Assembly: GCA_963575745.1 (NCBI GenBank)
Contig: CAUYUJ010015962.1
Location: 180,001 to 244,000 of the forward strand
Length of the DNA stretch: 64,000 nt
Source of the DNA: Prorocentrum cordatum
Lineage: Eukaryota > Sar > Dinophyceae > Prorocentrales > Prorocentraceae
Reading direction: 5' to 3'
Part shown: positions 11,905-22,210 of the stretch, piece by piece
How positions within the stretch are numbered: position 1 is the stretch's first letter
Layout: each line of letters begins with the position of its first letter
Notes under the pieces: generated by a model
Seen by the model: the letters and a program-made list of their open reading frames with translations, nothing else
Databases searched by the model: none
What the model was told of the DNA's origin: nothing
Translations under genes and position numbers: made by a program

Positions 11905-12765
11905 GATCAGAGCACATCATCCGATATCGGCTGCAGCTGGGCCACGGGCGGCGTTCAGACTTCCGCCGCGTCAACACCCCAGCGGCGGTGCACGACATCG
12001 CATCGTCGATAGGACCCGTCAGAGGTGCGGCTGGCTCGTGTCGGGACGGCTTGCGCGTTCGTTCCTGACACCGCGCGGAACGCTCAGCCCTGAACGATCC
12101 AGGCCTGCCGATAGCACGCATCGCCCATAGTCGGCCGAATCTGGACCACGGGCGGCGTCCAACCTTGAACGCCCACGCTAGGGTCGCCGCCGCGTCAACA
12201 CCCCGGCGGCGGTGCACGACATCGCATCGTCGATAGGACCCGTCAGAGGTGCGGCTGGCCCGTGTCGAGACGGCTTGCACGTTGGTTCCTGACACCGCGG
12301 AGCGCTCAGCCCTGAACTATCCAGGCCTGCCGATAGCACACATCGCCCAAAGTCGGCCGAATCTGGACAACGGACGGCATCCAACCTTGAACGCCCACGC
12401 TGGGGTCGCCGCCGCGTCAACACCCCGGCGGCGGTGCACGACATTTTACCGTCGATTGTACACGTTAGGAGTGCGGCTGGCTCGTGTTGCGACGGCTTGC
12501 ACGTTGGTTCCTGACACCGCGGGGAACGCTCAGCCCTGAACGATCCAGGCCTGCCGATAGCACACATCGCCCAAAGTCGGCCCCAGGAGGAGGAGGAGGA
12601 AAAGGGGGAGGAGGAGGAGGAGGAGGAGGAGGAGGAGGAGGAGGAGGAGGAGGAGGAGGAGGAGGAGGAGGAGGAGGAGGAGGAGAAGCAGCACGAAAAC
12701 GGAGAAAGTCGGGCGGCGTTCAACCTTGAACGCCCACGCTGTGGCCGCCGCCGCGCGGGAGCGGC
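11905..12765 (+). repeat. ~225-bp satellite array with a GGA run
   Basis: Three units repeat near 11905, 12130 and 12355 (GTCGGCCGAATCTGGAC, GGGCGGCGTCCAACCTTGAA, CAACACCCCGGCGGCGGTGC, TTCCTGACACCGCG). After a (GGA)n tract at 12582-12690, a fragment resumes at 12710. Confidence 0.8.
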
Positions 12766-12999
12766 GCGGACTTCCCGCATGCCCGGCCGGGGCCCATCCT
12801 GGGCCCTGGCATGGTGTACGGTCACAGAGTTACCACAACTGGCCATCGCTCGGACGTCCATTCCCTGTGCTTTATTCGGTTTCGTGCGTGGTTGTTTCGC
12901 CAAATGATCAAGGATGCTCCTCGATGGTCCTCGCCAAAGAAAAAATGTACACGTCCGAGCGATGCCAAGACAAGAAGCCCAGGATGCCCGACAGAGCGA

Positions 13000-13460
13000 G
13001 CCGTGGATCACCACACCATACTATTTCTCAGGTTGTCCCGCCAGAGCGGGCAAAGAGTCACTCTACAGGGCAGTTTCTAAGACATTGGACTTTTAAATAC
13101 AGGAGCTTTAATACATGATTAAAGAATGGATACATTCATGCATGAACTCATCGTTGTTTTTAATGCAAACTGCCTGCATGTTTAATGCATGATCCGCACG
13201 CGGAACATGTATTGAAAATGGCACTGTACTATGGTATTTCTCAGGTTCCGTGCTCCTCCGACTCCTCCAGAGGGGGCCCTGCCAGGGTATCGCTATATCA
13301 TGGTATTTCGTAGGTTTCGTGCTCCTCTGACCACTTCAAGGCCCCGCCACAGCGAGCAGGGCATGGCTTTACAATACTGTTTCTGATTGTTCGTGCTTTT
13401 CCGACCCCTCCACGGAGGCCCCGCCAGAGCGAGCAAGATATCGCTATACCATAAGAGCAG
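13000..13460 (+). repeat. Short degenerate tandem repeat enclosing repeat I
   Basis: Modules near 13010, 13230, 13300 and 13370 share TA(T/C)TATTTCTCAGGTT or similar and CCCCGCCAGAGCGAGCA. Repeat I (about 13096-13235, AATACATGATTAAAG ... CATGATCCGCACGCGGA) lies inside and recurs at 33893-34055. Confidence 0.55.
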
Positions 13461-13854
13461 ATGATCGTACATACGAATTGCCGGGAGAAACAGTCATGTT
13501 CCCCTAACGCCGAACTTTCTATCCCCACCCTGTGATTAGTAGGGGCATAGAGCTAGTGCTCTGATAGGGTAGGTGGCCCCCCATGGATTGGGCGCGCACA
13601 GGCGGTTTGCGCCGTGTCCCGTTCCCGTCACGGCGTTTGCAACGGTGACGGAAAATTGCCCATGTTGAAAACGTAGATGTTGTTTTGTATCATGATGGCT
13701 AGGGTGGACTCCCCGGGACGGGGGGGCTGTTGTCCAGCTAGGCGGCACAGTGGGATAACATTAGCTAGGATAAGGAATAAGGATACGAAAAAAGCGGACG
13801 AGGGGTGCTGGAAAGGGGGCCTGCTGAGCAAGGGGTGTTGGAGAGGAGTACTGG

Positions 13855-13950
13855 AAAGAGGAGGAGGAGGAGGAGGAGGAGGAGGAGGGGGAGGAGGAGG
13901 AGGAGGAGGAGGAGGAAGCGGAGGAGGAGGGGGGGGGAAGGCAGAGGGGG
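13855..13950 (+). repeat. (GGA)n microsatellite
   Basis: About 90 bp of GGA with a few interruptions. Flanking 13461-13854 and 13951-14099 show no recognisable gene. Confidence 0.9.
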
Positions 13951-14099
13951 CGGGCCTTCTCGGAAGAGCTTCTTGAGCCTTCTCCAAACACACGGAACGC
14001 CTCTCAGAACGCCGGAGGGCTGCTGGGAAGCCCCGCCGCCTTCCGATAAGGCCTGCTCACCCCTGAGATAAGACGTCGGGGTGTGGGGTGGGGGGGCCT

Positions 14100-14241
14100 T
14101 GACCTTCCAGGAGGGCTACAAAATAGCACGCGACTTAAAAACCTATCCCAGAGCTATTATGTGTCCTGGTTTTAGGTTGTTTCGTTTCGTTTTTTAGGTT
14201 TTTAGCCCTCCCGTGCTAAAACATAGCTCTCTGGAAGGTCA
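14100..14241 (+). repeat. Miniature inverted-repeat element N, copy 1
   Basis: Begins TGACCTTCCAGGAGGGCT and ends CTCTCTGGAAGGTCA; internal poly-T with GTTTCG boxes. The complement of 15263-15415 matches along its length. Confidence 0.7.
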
Positions 14242-14423
14242 GGGGGGGGGCATCGCAAAAAAACAGAATTGGGGCCCTGATCTTCCAAACCGGGTCCATC
14301 TGTCAGGGTCCAAGGGCCCGAAACGGCGCGACAACGCCCGCGCTAGCCCGGATCACACGCGCATCCGAGCTGCCTGGAAAGGGGTGCTGGGAAGACTCTG
14401 CGCTCACCCTCCAGCTGACTGCC

Positions 14424-14744
14424 TGCCAGACCACCCCAACCTTAAGTCGGGCGTGTCCCCCTAATTACAGGGGGACCTTCGACGAAAAATAAAGAATACC
14501 CAAAAAATATACCACAATTGTCAAACATACTCATAAATAGTCCCCGGACTATTTTTTGACTATTTTTGATAATTACCCCTGTAGAGGGACAGGCCCGACT
14601 TAACCCCAACCCGACCCGAAGTTCCAAATTTCGGGTTGGGGGGCGTACGGGTTCCAGAGTGATGTCTCAAACTGCTCCAGGACGCCCCCCCACTGGTACT
14701 GGAGAGCAACGTGGGGCCTGCGGGTTGGGTTGGGGGTGGTTTGG
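14424..14744 (+). mobile_element. Inverted-repeat element J, copy 1, interrupted by element C
   Basis: Left end CCAGACCACCCCAACC, right end GCGGGTTGGGTTGGGGGTGGTTTGG. The uninterrupted copy at 39171-39318 shows the original sequence. Element C (14442-14603) splits it after CCCCAACC, and that octamer is repeated on both sides of C. Confidence 0.75.
14442..14603 (+). mobile_element. Inverted-repeat element C, copy 1 (162 bp) with 8-bp target duplication
   Basis: Ends TTAAGTCGGGCGTGTCCCCC and GAGGGACAGGCCCGACTTAA are inverted and nearly identical (one mismatch in the first 18). CCCCAACC at 14434-14441 and 14604-14611 is the target duplication. The interior is AT-rich with no coding capacity, a non-autonomous DNA element. 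An 8-bp duplication is typical of hAT-like transposition. Confidence 0.8.
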
Positions 14745-15262
14745 TGAGCGGTGACCAGCGTGCTGCCTGCAGGCCCCGTGCCGTGGGGGCTTGCTGTCTG
14801 GTGGTCCTCGTGGTGGCTGTCGGTGCTCATGGCATTCCCCGCCGTGGCCCTCTCCGCGTGCTGCTTCCTGGAGGAGGGGGCAAATCATCCATCAACGCAC
14901 CGATCCTGGCCATCAGGAGGCAACTTCTGGGAGGTCTTCGCAATATCGCTGCAGAGGGCCATTCGGCCGGATGAAGGGGCCACTCAGCCGGACTGGAACG
15001 GGAGCAAGCTGGACTGAGCACCGAATTGAGCGGGATGAACCTGGCTTGAGCGGAACTGTGCCAAATGTGGCCTGTTGGCGACCGGGTCTGCCAGCGCCGA
15101 CTCCTCCTGATGGCCATGCCAGCCCTGGGCCTGGGGTTGGCCTGGCCAAGCTCGGCCTGACTGCTCCCGTCCGCGTCGGCCCCAGAGCTCGCGGCATCTT
15201 CCCTGGGGGGCAGCGTTTTGCGCACCGCGCGCACCTTTTGATGGCCCCAGGGCTCCAAACCC
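14745..15262. other. GC-rich region, no gene recognised
   Basis: Open frames exist on both strands but none matches a family, and the composition is like the surrounding intergenic DNA. Direct motif repeats such as GCCGGATGAAG / GCCGGACTGGA suggest degenerate short repeats. Confidence 0.4.
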
Positions 15263-15415
15263 TGACCTTCCAGAGAGCTATGTTTTTAGCACGGGAGGCC
15301 TATCCCCCCCCCCCCCAAACAAAACAAAAAACGAAACAGCCTGAAAACAAGACGCAGAACAGCTCTGGGATAGGTTTTCAAGTCGCGTGCTATGTTTTAG
15401 CCCTCCTGGAAGGTC
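15263..15415 (-). repeat. Miniature inverted-repeat element N, copy 2
   Basis: Complement of copy 1, about 1 kb away, with the same TGACCTTCCAG / CTGGAAGGTC ends and a C run near 15306. Confidence 0.7.
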
Positions 15416-15629
15416 GGGGAAGCCGCCCCCAGGGGGGGGGGACATCGAGGACAGAACCCGGGCGGAAAGCGCTGCCTCGTCGGAGATCTGGGCAGACGGC
15501 CGGCGCGTGCCGAGGGAGCAGCGACGAGGGGGCAAAAGCCTCCTCTCCCGGGGCGGCGGGGCTCCTCGGCGGCCCTCCAGGGCCGCCTCTGAGGACCTCC
15601 TCGGTGGGGCCTCGGAGAAAGCTCAGGAA

Positions 15630-15695
15630 TGGAGCAGGGACCGACCGCCCCAGCACTCCTATAGGCCTACCACGACCTGGTCGTAGAGCCCAAAG
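15630..15695 (+). repeat. Dispersed repeat B, 5' fragment
   Basis: GAGCAGGGACCGACCGCCCC, ACTCCTATAGGCCTACCACGA and TAGAGCCCAAAGATC match the first ~65 bp of repeat B. Confidence 0.55.
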
Positions 15696-15824
15696 ATCAC
15701 CTGGGATCACCAGGGCCCACGGAGGGCCGGCGGCCCCCCGAGCGCCCCCCCCCCGCCGCGGGACCTCCCGGCCTGGGCGCGCCGCCGAGCCGGGCCTCCC
15801 CCGGCGCCGCCCCGACTCCTTCTG

Positions 15825-16485
15825 GTCTCGGGGGTGCGCAGGCAAGGACTGGCGAGCCAGGGATTTGTGGCGACGCGCACAAAGGGAGGAGGAGGAGGAG
15901 GGGGAGGGGGAGGAGGAGGAGGAGGAAAAGAGGGGGAGGAGGAGGAGGAGGAGAGGAGAGGAGGAGGAGAGAGGAGGAGGAGGAGGAGGAGGAGGAGGAG
16001 GAGGAGGAGGAGGAGGGGGAGGAGGAGGGGGAGGAGGAGGGGGAGGAGGAGGAGGAGGAGGAGGAGGAGGAGGAGGGGCCGGGTAGGGGAGGGGGGGTAG
16101 GCTTCTGAGAAGGAGGCTGCGTCTGGTCTCGGGGGCGCGCAGGCATGGATTGGCGATCCATGGAGTTTTGGCGACGCGCACGAGGGGGGTAGGAGGAGGC
16201 GGGGTAGGCTTCTGAGAAGGAGGCTGCGTTTTGTCTCGGGGGCGCGCAGGCATGGATTGGCGATGCACGGATTTTTGGCGACGCGCACGAGGGGGGCCGG
16301 GCAGGGGGAGGGGGGGTTAGGCTTCTTAGAAGGAGGCTGCTTCTTGTCTCGGGGGCGCGCAGGCATGGATTAGCGATCCACGGAGTTTTGGCGACGCGCA
16401 CGTAGGGGGGGTAGGGGGAGGGGGGGTAGGCTTCTGAGAAGGAGGCTGCGTCTTGTCTTGGGGGCGCGCAGGCATGGATTGGCCT
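15825..16485 (+). repeat. ~95-125-bp minisatellite with GGA tract
   Basis: Five units start near 15822, 16120, 16221, 16334 and 16451, each with GTCTCGGGGGCGCGCAGGCA, TGGATTGGCGATCCATGGA (or a variant) and TTTTGGCGACGCGCACGAGG. The first is followed by a (GGA)n tract at 15886-16078. TGGATT.GCGATCCA resembles the core of repeat A. Confidence 0.8.
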
Positions 16486-16667
16486 TGCGGCTGGCCCGAA
16501 TCATACGGATGCGCGGTAAGGATGCAAGGGCCTCGGAGGGGCATGTCAACGTTTTTCGAAAGAGGTTGGCCAGCGAGAGTCGCCAAGGATGGGCCGATGG
16601 GGCAAGGATGCAAGGGTACCATTGGGCATGGTGCCCATCCTTACTATGCGGGCTGACTGTATGTAGG

Positions 16668-17031
16668 TCGGGCGTGTCCCCCTACAGCTATGATGTTACA
16701 GCCTACTGTAGCCTTGACCACCAGAAATAATTTCGAGCACCAGAAAAAACAACTTCTGGATTTTCGCGTGCCGGGCCCTGGGAGACACTCGTCCGACACT
16801 GTTTCGACACTCTTTCGATACTTTTCCGGGTGCCCGAAATGATGTCTCGGATGTGGTCCTTAAGTACGATGGGAGCAACATTACCCTACAGGCGGATTTT
16901 GGACGAACATGGATTTTAGAAAAAAAAAAAAAAGTTTAAACAAAATCACACAATGCCCGCAGTATATATATATATATATATATATATTACAATTTTTTGA
17001 ATTTTCCTCCTGTAGAGGGACAGGCCCGACG
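16668..17031 (+). repeat. Composite of element C ends and element L
   Basis: Left end GTAGGTCGGGCGTGTCCCCC and right end CTGTAGAGGGACAGGCCCGA match the inverted ends of element C. Inside lie element L (about 16726-16880), a second C-like inner end (CCCTACAGGCGGATTTTGGA, 16872) and (TA)n at 16962-16986. No clear target duplication. Confidence 0.55.
16726..16880 (+). repeat. Element L, copy 1
   Basis: Matches the complement of about 34288-34415. Contains TGGGAGACACTCGTCCGACA, CTCTTTCGATACTTTTCCGG and ATGTGGTCCTTAAG. Near-inverted ends ATTTCGAGCACC.GAAAA / TTTTCCGGGTGCCCGAAAT. Confidence 0.6.
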
Positions 17032-17034
17032 AAG

Positions 17035-17128
17035 ATTAGCCATCCATGGAGTTGGCGCGCGGTCGACAAATCCATGGATGGGGGGAGGTACCCTCCCCAA
17101 AATGCGGCGGGTGCCGCCTCGTTGTGAG
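17035..17128 (+). repeat. Dispersed repeat A, left half
   Basis: GATTAGCCATCCATGGA, GGCGCGCGGTCGACAAATCC, ATGGATGGGGGGAGG and CTCCCCAAAATGCGGCGGGT match repeat A at 10490-10590. Confidence 0.65.
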
Positions 17129-17129
17129 C

Positions 17130-17585
17130 GTGTTCTTATTCGGAGTTTCGACACTGGACGGGAAAGGGGGGGTGGAGTGGGGGCCTCGCTCCAGACCTCT
17201 GCTCAGTGCGACTGCTTGCAAGAAAGCTGCCTCTGGGGGCTGGGGGGGACTCCATCCGCTCGAAACAGGCGCTCCAAAACAGCAGCATCTACTCCAGGAT
17301 GGGCGGAAGAGGGGTTTGGGGGGGCCCTCGCCGATCGGCAAAATTAGGAATAACAAAAGCGATCGCCAAGGCCGGCGTCTCCTCCAGAGACGTTGTTTGA
17401 CGGCCCCGGGGCCCTGCGACGGCCCCCTGGGGCCGCAGTCAGTGAAAAACCTACGTCTTGGCTCTGTCAATACGCTGGAGGTCTGTCTAGACCTAGGACC
17501 CAGGATAGAAGAACATCCTGAAAAAACGTGAGACCCTCCACCGGCCAAACTGACGAACAGTCGAGGCTACCCTCCGCCAGGATGC
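17130..17585. other. GC-rich region, no gene recognised
   Basis: No conserved coding segment, repeat unit or RNA signature seen on either strand. Confidence 0.4.
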
Positions 17586-18450
17586 ACAATAATATCCAAC
17601 AGACACGAAGAACATGAGAGCACCCTCCCCGAACCGACCTGGGGGTCCCCGGACGAAAAGTACCCTGACCAGGTCCCTGGGCAACTCCCTGTCGGGGATG
17701 GTTCTGCTCCTGGGCGCCGCCCTCAGGGCCTCCCAAGAGCCCCGAGAAGAGCTCAGAGACCCCCAAGAGGCCCTCAATATGGTCCAACAGAGCTCCAAGA
17801 CGCCATAATATCGCTCCAAAACGCCTAAGATGGCTCCCCGACGCACCAAGAAGCCTCCAAGAGCCCTGCCAAGAGGTCCCCAAGAGGCAAAATTCATCGA
17901 TTTCCCTCAGGTTTTTGAAGGATTTTCGCATTCTCGCCTTTTCCGCTTCCCGACGCTCCAAGACGACCAAAGAGGCCCCAAAGATCGCTCCAAGACGGCC
18001 CAAAAGGCTCCCAAGAGGGCTTCAAAACGGCCCAAGAGCGCCCCAAGACAGCCCAAGACGCCCCCAAGACGGCCCAAGAGGGCCCCAAGAACGGCCCCAG
18101 AGGGGGAACACGAAACAACATTTCGAGCCCTCAGTCCTAAGAGCCTCCCGGGAGGCCCCCAGAGGTCCCCAAGAGGCCCCCATGGGCCCCCTAGAGCCCC
18201 TCAGAAGGCCCCGAAGAAGCCACCAAGAGGCCCCCAAGCGGCCACAGGAAGCCCCCAAAACGCTGCCGCGAGCACACGGTATCCCAACGAACATCCAACA
18301 GGCTTATAACCCCCAAAGCGCCGCATTGACACCAGGCCCTCGGGCAAACGGCAGACATGAGACTGTATGGGCCGGCGGAATGAGCGAAGCGATTAAATAA
18401 TATCCAACAGACACGAAGAACATGAGAGCACCCTCCCCGAACCGACCTCG
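17586..18450 (+). repeat. CCCAAGA-rich minisatellite between ~55-bp direct repeats
   Basis: 17586-17640 and 18397-18450 both read ATAATATCCAACAGACACGA, AGAACATGAGAGCACCCTCC, CCGAACCGACCT. Between them, about 17700-18260 is made of degenerate CCCCAAGAGGCC / CCAAGACGCC words. The open frames there (basic, Pro-rich) are likely artefacts. Confidence 0.6.
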
Positions 18451-18464
18451 GTTCCCTCCGCCTC

Positions 18465-18560
18465 CACCTTCCATACCTTCCAACCTCCGCGGAAGGTGCG
18501 GAAGAACTCATCGAAAATCATGCGAACCTCACGCAATTTCCAACGGGGCCCACACAGATC
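18465..18560. repeat. Dispersed repeat H, copy 1
   Basis: CCTCCGCGGAAGGTGCGGAAG, TCATCGAAAATCATG.GAACCT and CACGCAATTT parallel CATCCGCAGAAGGTACAGAA, CCTCGAATATCATGGAACCT and TACGCAGATC at about 36405-36470. Confidence 0.45.
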
Positions 18561-18687
18561 GTGTCGAAACAACGGCGGAAGGTTGAGGCGGAACGTCCAG
18601 TAGTGATGGGGGAAGGGTCTTGCACCTCGGCCCGGCCCCACGGTGAAGCTCCGGAGAGGGTGGGCGGCCGGCGCTCCCCGATCCTGC

Positions 18688-18757
18688 CCTCGAAGTCTGC
18701 AACCAGGTTGATCTCGAGGTCCTGCGGCCGCAGCTGCCCGCGCACGGCCTGCTTCAC
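18688..18757 (-). CDS. M16 peptidase exon 11 of those seen
   Basis: 70 nt, phase 0 in, reading VKQAVRGQLRPQDLEINLVA then D-F-E. This is the V-K-[DE]-A-V-x-x-x-x-x-x-x-x-[LM]-E-[VI]-x-[IV]-V-x-D-F block, and it continues exactly from the 30256 exon. Acceptor CGCGAG|GTG. The 3' end is either CGAGG|GCAGG (18688, GC donor) or GGCAG|GATCG (18684, GA donor). Later M16 segments were not found to the left. Confidence 0.85.
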
Positions 18758-19424
18758 CTCGCGGGGGCTCCCAGAGAGGGGGCAGGGAGGGGGGGCAACG
18801 GGGGATCGGCTCGACGTTCGGGGGGAACCGAAGTTCAGATGGTCGAGGAAGTGGCTCCGCGAGGAACCCAAACGAGACCCAACATAGCGTGGAAGGGCCT
18901 CCGCGAAAACACTTCCAAGGCGGTTGTTACACTGCATGTTTGCACATCTGCCTGATCAAAGCAAATTGCCTGGCGATGTATTTCTGGATGGGCTGGTGGA
19001 GATACTTTTAGTCAGCGGCCGCAGGCGAGCGCGCCAGCGGCAAGTCCACTCAAAGCGGGGCACGCAACGACGAATTGACCTAAAGCGGGGGGGGGTGTTG
19101 GTGGAAATACGCGACGTCAATAATTTCGTTGGTCGAGGCTTCTGGACGCGACCATTGGTTCTCGGCGGCTTTCCAGCCTCCGGGTGTCTTCTAGCGGCTG
19201 CGCCTCGCCAGAGACGTTCAGGGGGGCCCCGATCGTCCCGAACGGCCGCCGGAGGCCCGAGGTATGGCCCAAAAATCACCAGGGGACCAGCTCAAAGGGG
19301 AAGCATCGAGCTGGAATCGGCGATGCATCGCCGACGAAGCGGCGCTAGGCCGCCAGCACCGACACCGCGCGCTGATGGGCGGGGCGGGCCAGCGGGCCTC
19401 TACCGGCGATGGGAGACGACGATT
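18758..19424. other. Intronic, no feature recognised
   Basis: Part of the 11.5-kb M16 intron. No repeat unit, gene or RNA structure recognised. Confidence 0.4.
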
Positions 19425-20702
19425 TGTTCCCAACCATCCTGTGGTGTTGGGTCCTGGTTTTGAAGAGACAGCGCCCCGCGTCTCACCTCCTCCTCCCGCT
19501 GCCCCCTCCCCCTCCTCCTTCCCCCCTGAGGCTTCACCCACCCAATACAGCGCTTCGTGGCCCAATAGGGAGCTCCACCGAAGGCCCCAGTGTCAGGGTT
19601 CACATGGCGGCCTCGGGCCATTTCGGCACACCCCTCACGAGGATCGTGGCCCCATAGGGAAGCTCCACCGAAGGCCCCCAGTGGCAGGGTTCGCATGGCG
19701 GCCTCGGGCCATTTCGGCACACCCCTCACGATGATCGTGGCCCCATAGGGAGCTCCACCGAAGGCGCCAGTGGCAGGGTTCGCAATGCGGCCTCGGGCCA
19801 TTTCGGCACACCCCTCACGAGGATCGTGGCCCCATACGGGAGCTCCACCGAAGGCGCCAATGGCAGGGTTCGCATGGCGGCCTCGGGCCATTTCGGCACA
19901 CCCCCCACGAGGATCGTGGCAACATAGGGAGCTCCACCGAAGGCGCCAGTGGCAGTGTTCGCATGGCGGCCTCGGGCCATTTCGGCACACCCCTCACGAG
20001 GATCGTGGCCCCACAGGGAGCTCCACCGAAGGCGCCAGTGGCAGGGTTCGCATGGCAGCCTCGGGCCATGTCGGCACACCCCTCACAAGGATCGTGGCCC
20101 CATAAGGAAGCTCCAACGAAAGCCCCCAGTGGCAGGGTTCGCATGCGGCCTCGGGCCATTTCGGCACACCCCTCACAAGGATCGTGGCCCCATAGGGAGC
20201 TCCACCGAAGGCTCCAGTGGCAGGGTTCGCATGGCGGCCTCGCGCCATTTCGGCGCACCCCTCGCGAGGACCGCGGCCCCACTGGAGCTCCACCGAAGGC
20301 GCCAGTGGCAGGGTTCGCGCGGCGGCCTCGGGCCATTTCGGCACACCCCTCACGAGGACCGTGGCCCCACTGGGGCGCCACCGAAGGCGCCGGCGGCAAG
20401 GTTCGCACGGCGGCCCCGGGCTATTGCGGCACATCCCTCACGAGGACCGTGCTCCGCCCTGTCGACGTGCAACGCCACCTCCTCCCTCATGGCCCTCAAG
20501 GCCCTCTCCTGCTTCTGCTCCTCGGTGAAAGGGCCGCCGCCCCTGTCGTCGTCGGCGCCCGCGAAAGACGGCCACGAACGCGCCCCTGGGCATGTCGGGC
20601 TCCGGCGGGAAGCCGTGGCCACATAGGGGGCGCGGGCGAAGATGGTATTCACAAGTGCGGCATTCACAACTGCACATGGTCGGGCCCTTCGCCAGGCAAG
20701 TT
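19425..20702 (-). mobile_element. E-type element, copy 1 (minus), with ~90-bp tandem array
   Basis: One end (right, about 20640-20702) holds CCTGGCGAAGG.CCC.ACCAT.TGCAGTTGTGAAT. The other (left, about 19425-19545) holds the complement of CCACCGTCTCTTCAAAACGAGGA and CCACAGGATGGTTGGG. Between them about ten units of ~90 bp (19548-20440) share GGAGCTCCACCGAAGG and TTTCGGCACACCCCTCACGAGGA. The two ends carry a short inverted match, CCCAACCAT / ATGGTTGGG. Inverted relative to copy 2. Confidence 0.6.
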
Positions 20703-21349
20703 CTCTGCCCGGCGGGCGCAGTCCGAGCGAGCGGGCGCCGACGCGCCGTGCCCAGGACATGCCACCTGCACCGAATTAAGGGAGTGCTCATGCCGCTGCT
20801 CCCCAAACCCCTCCCGGGGCGCGTTTTGCCCGGGATTTTGGGGCGAACCCAGCGGTGGCGAGGAGGGCCTCGCGCGAAGCATCCGGGCTCAGCCCGTGCC
20901 CCCGAGCCTCGTCGCTTGGTCCTCGAGCCATAGTTCGGGCCTCCGGCGGGCGTTCGCGGCGAGCCAACAGATTCCCAGAGGCCTCTCGGAGTGGCGCGCT
21001 TGAGGGGGCGCACTTCGAAGCACGGCAACCTCCAGCAGGGCTGAACATAAACGGTGTTTGTCGTTTTCGTTGTGTTCGTCGCCCCTCTCTGTGGCTCGAA
21101 TCCGAAACGAAGCCGAAACGAAAACGGCCAACAAAATCACCAAAACGCCGTTTAGGTCCACCCCTGGCCGTTCAGGTCAGAAACACCGTTGGGGTCTACT
21201 CCAAGACGCCCCCCAGCAGAAGGATTGCTCTTGACGGAGATAGCTCGCAAAGAGCCCCAAATCCACCTCTCAACGGCACGCGATGGCAACGGACCTGGCC
21301 CGACAGACCACAGCTGGACCCCGAACAGGAGCCCCGCGACTCCCCGCGA
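20703..21349. other. Intronic, mostly unassigned
   Basis: Holds CTCCCGGGGCGCGTTTTGCC ... GCGGTGGCGAGGAGGGCCTCGC (about 20810-20875), which resembles 54690-54757, so a small dispersed repeat. Otherwise nothing recognised. Confidence 0.4.
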
Positions 21350-21510
21350 CGGGCGTCCGTAGGTAGCGGCAGAGGAGGAAGAAGTTAGTTACTCCTTTTC
21401 CTGGGCGCCGCGCGGATAGCAGCGCGGCGCGCTGTCCATGCCGACACCTGAGCCGATGCGTTCGCCGTATATGACGAGAGAACGGAGATATGAGCGGACG
21501 TCACACACAC
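21350..21510 (-). repeat. Candidate 3' LTR (left copy)
   Basis: 161 bp that aligns with 29210-29370 along its whole length in the same orientation. Shared landmarks are CGTCCGTA, GGAGGAA.AAG.TTA, GCAGCGCGG, CCTGAACCGA or CCTGAGCCGA, a TATATGAC.AGAGAA stretch and GGACGTCACACACAC. It lies at the far (3') side of the minus-strand gag-protease region. On that strand it begins TGTGTGTGACGTC. Flanking target duplication was not found. Confidence 0.55.
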
Positions 21511-22210
21511 ACACACGCACACACGCACCGTCCCGGGACCCGCCAGACGATGGCCTTGGGCCCTCGGGAGACAACGGCAGGCCTCGGGGTCAGAGGCGCG
21601 AGGTCCACTCGCAACACCGTCATATCGACCGCACCTCCAAACGAGATCGCACCGACGAGGAAGGCGAGAAAAAGGCCAACCCCGCCACGCGGGGTACTTA
21701 GGGGGGCTTACCCGCACTTAGCGGGCCCAGGGAACACCACCAAAAAAACTGTTCGGCACACCTGGACGAATCCCCGTCACCACAGGTGACGAGACTGGGA
21801 GAGCAACGGAGAGATGAACAAATGAAGCACATTACTGCGTCCTTCGATGCAGGTGTCTCCACCGGCGCACGGTAGCACGTGCGCAAAAATCGTAAACCCG
21901 AATACGACGGATCAGAATTGTGACGACAACTCGATCAAGGAAAAAGGGATCCTCTCATTCCCGGGCACTCCAGGCCCAGAATTATTGTCGGGACTCCCCA
22001 AGCCCAAGAACAAGTGAAGAATATAATCTGGGTCGGGCGAAAGGGGGGGGGGGGCGTTGTGTTAACACCCCGTTCTTCCCAGTGCATTCAGATAGTTTTG
22101 AGAACAACCGATCTCTGCGAGGGCGACATGCAGAGTGCAAGACACTTCAGGCCCCCCCAACAGAAAAGGGCGTTGGCCAAAATATATGCAAAGCGCGACG
22201 TCGACATCAA

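Noticed and set aside
17830-18309. Basic Pro/Lys-rich 159-codon frame
   Set aside because: It lies wholly in the CCCAAGA minisatellite and has overlapping open frames with similar length.
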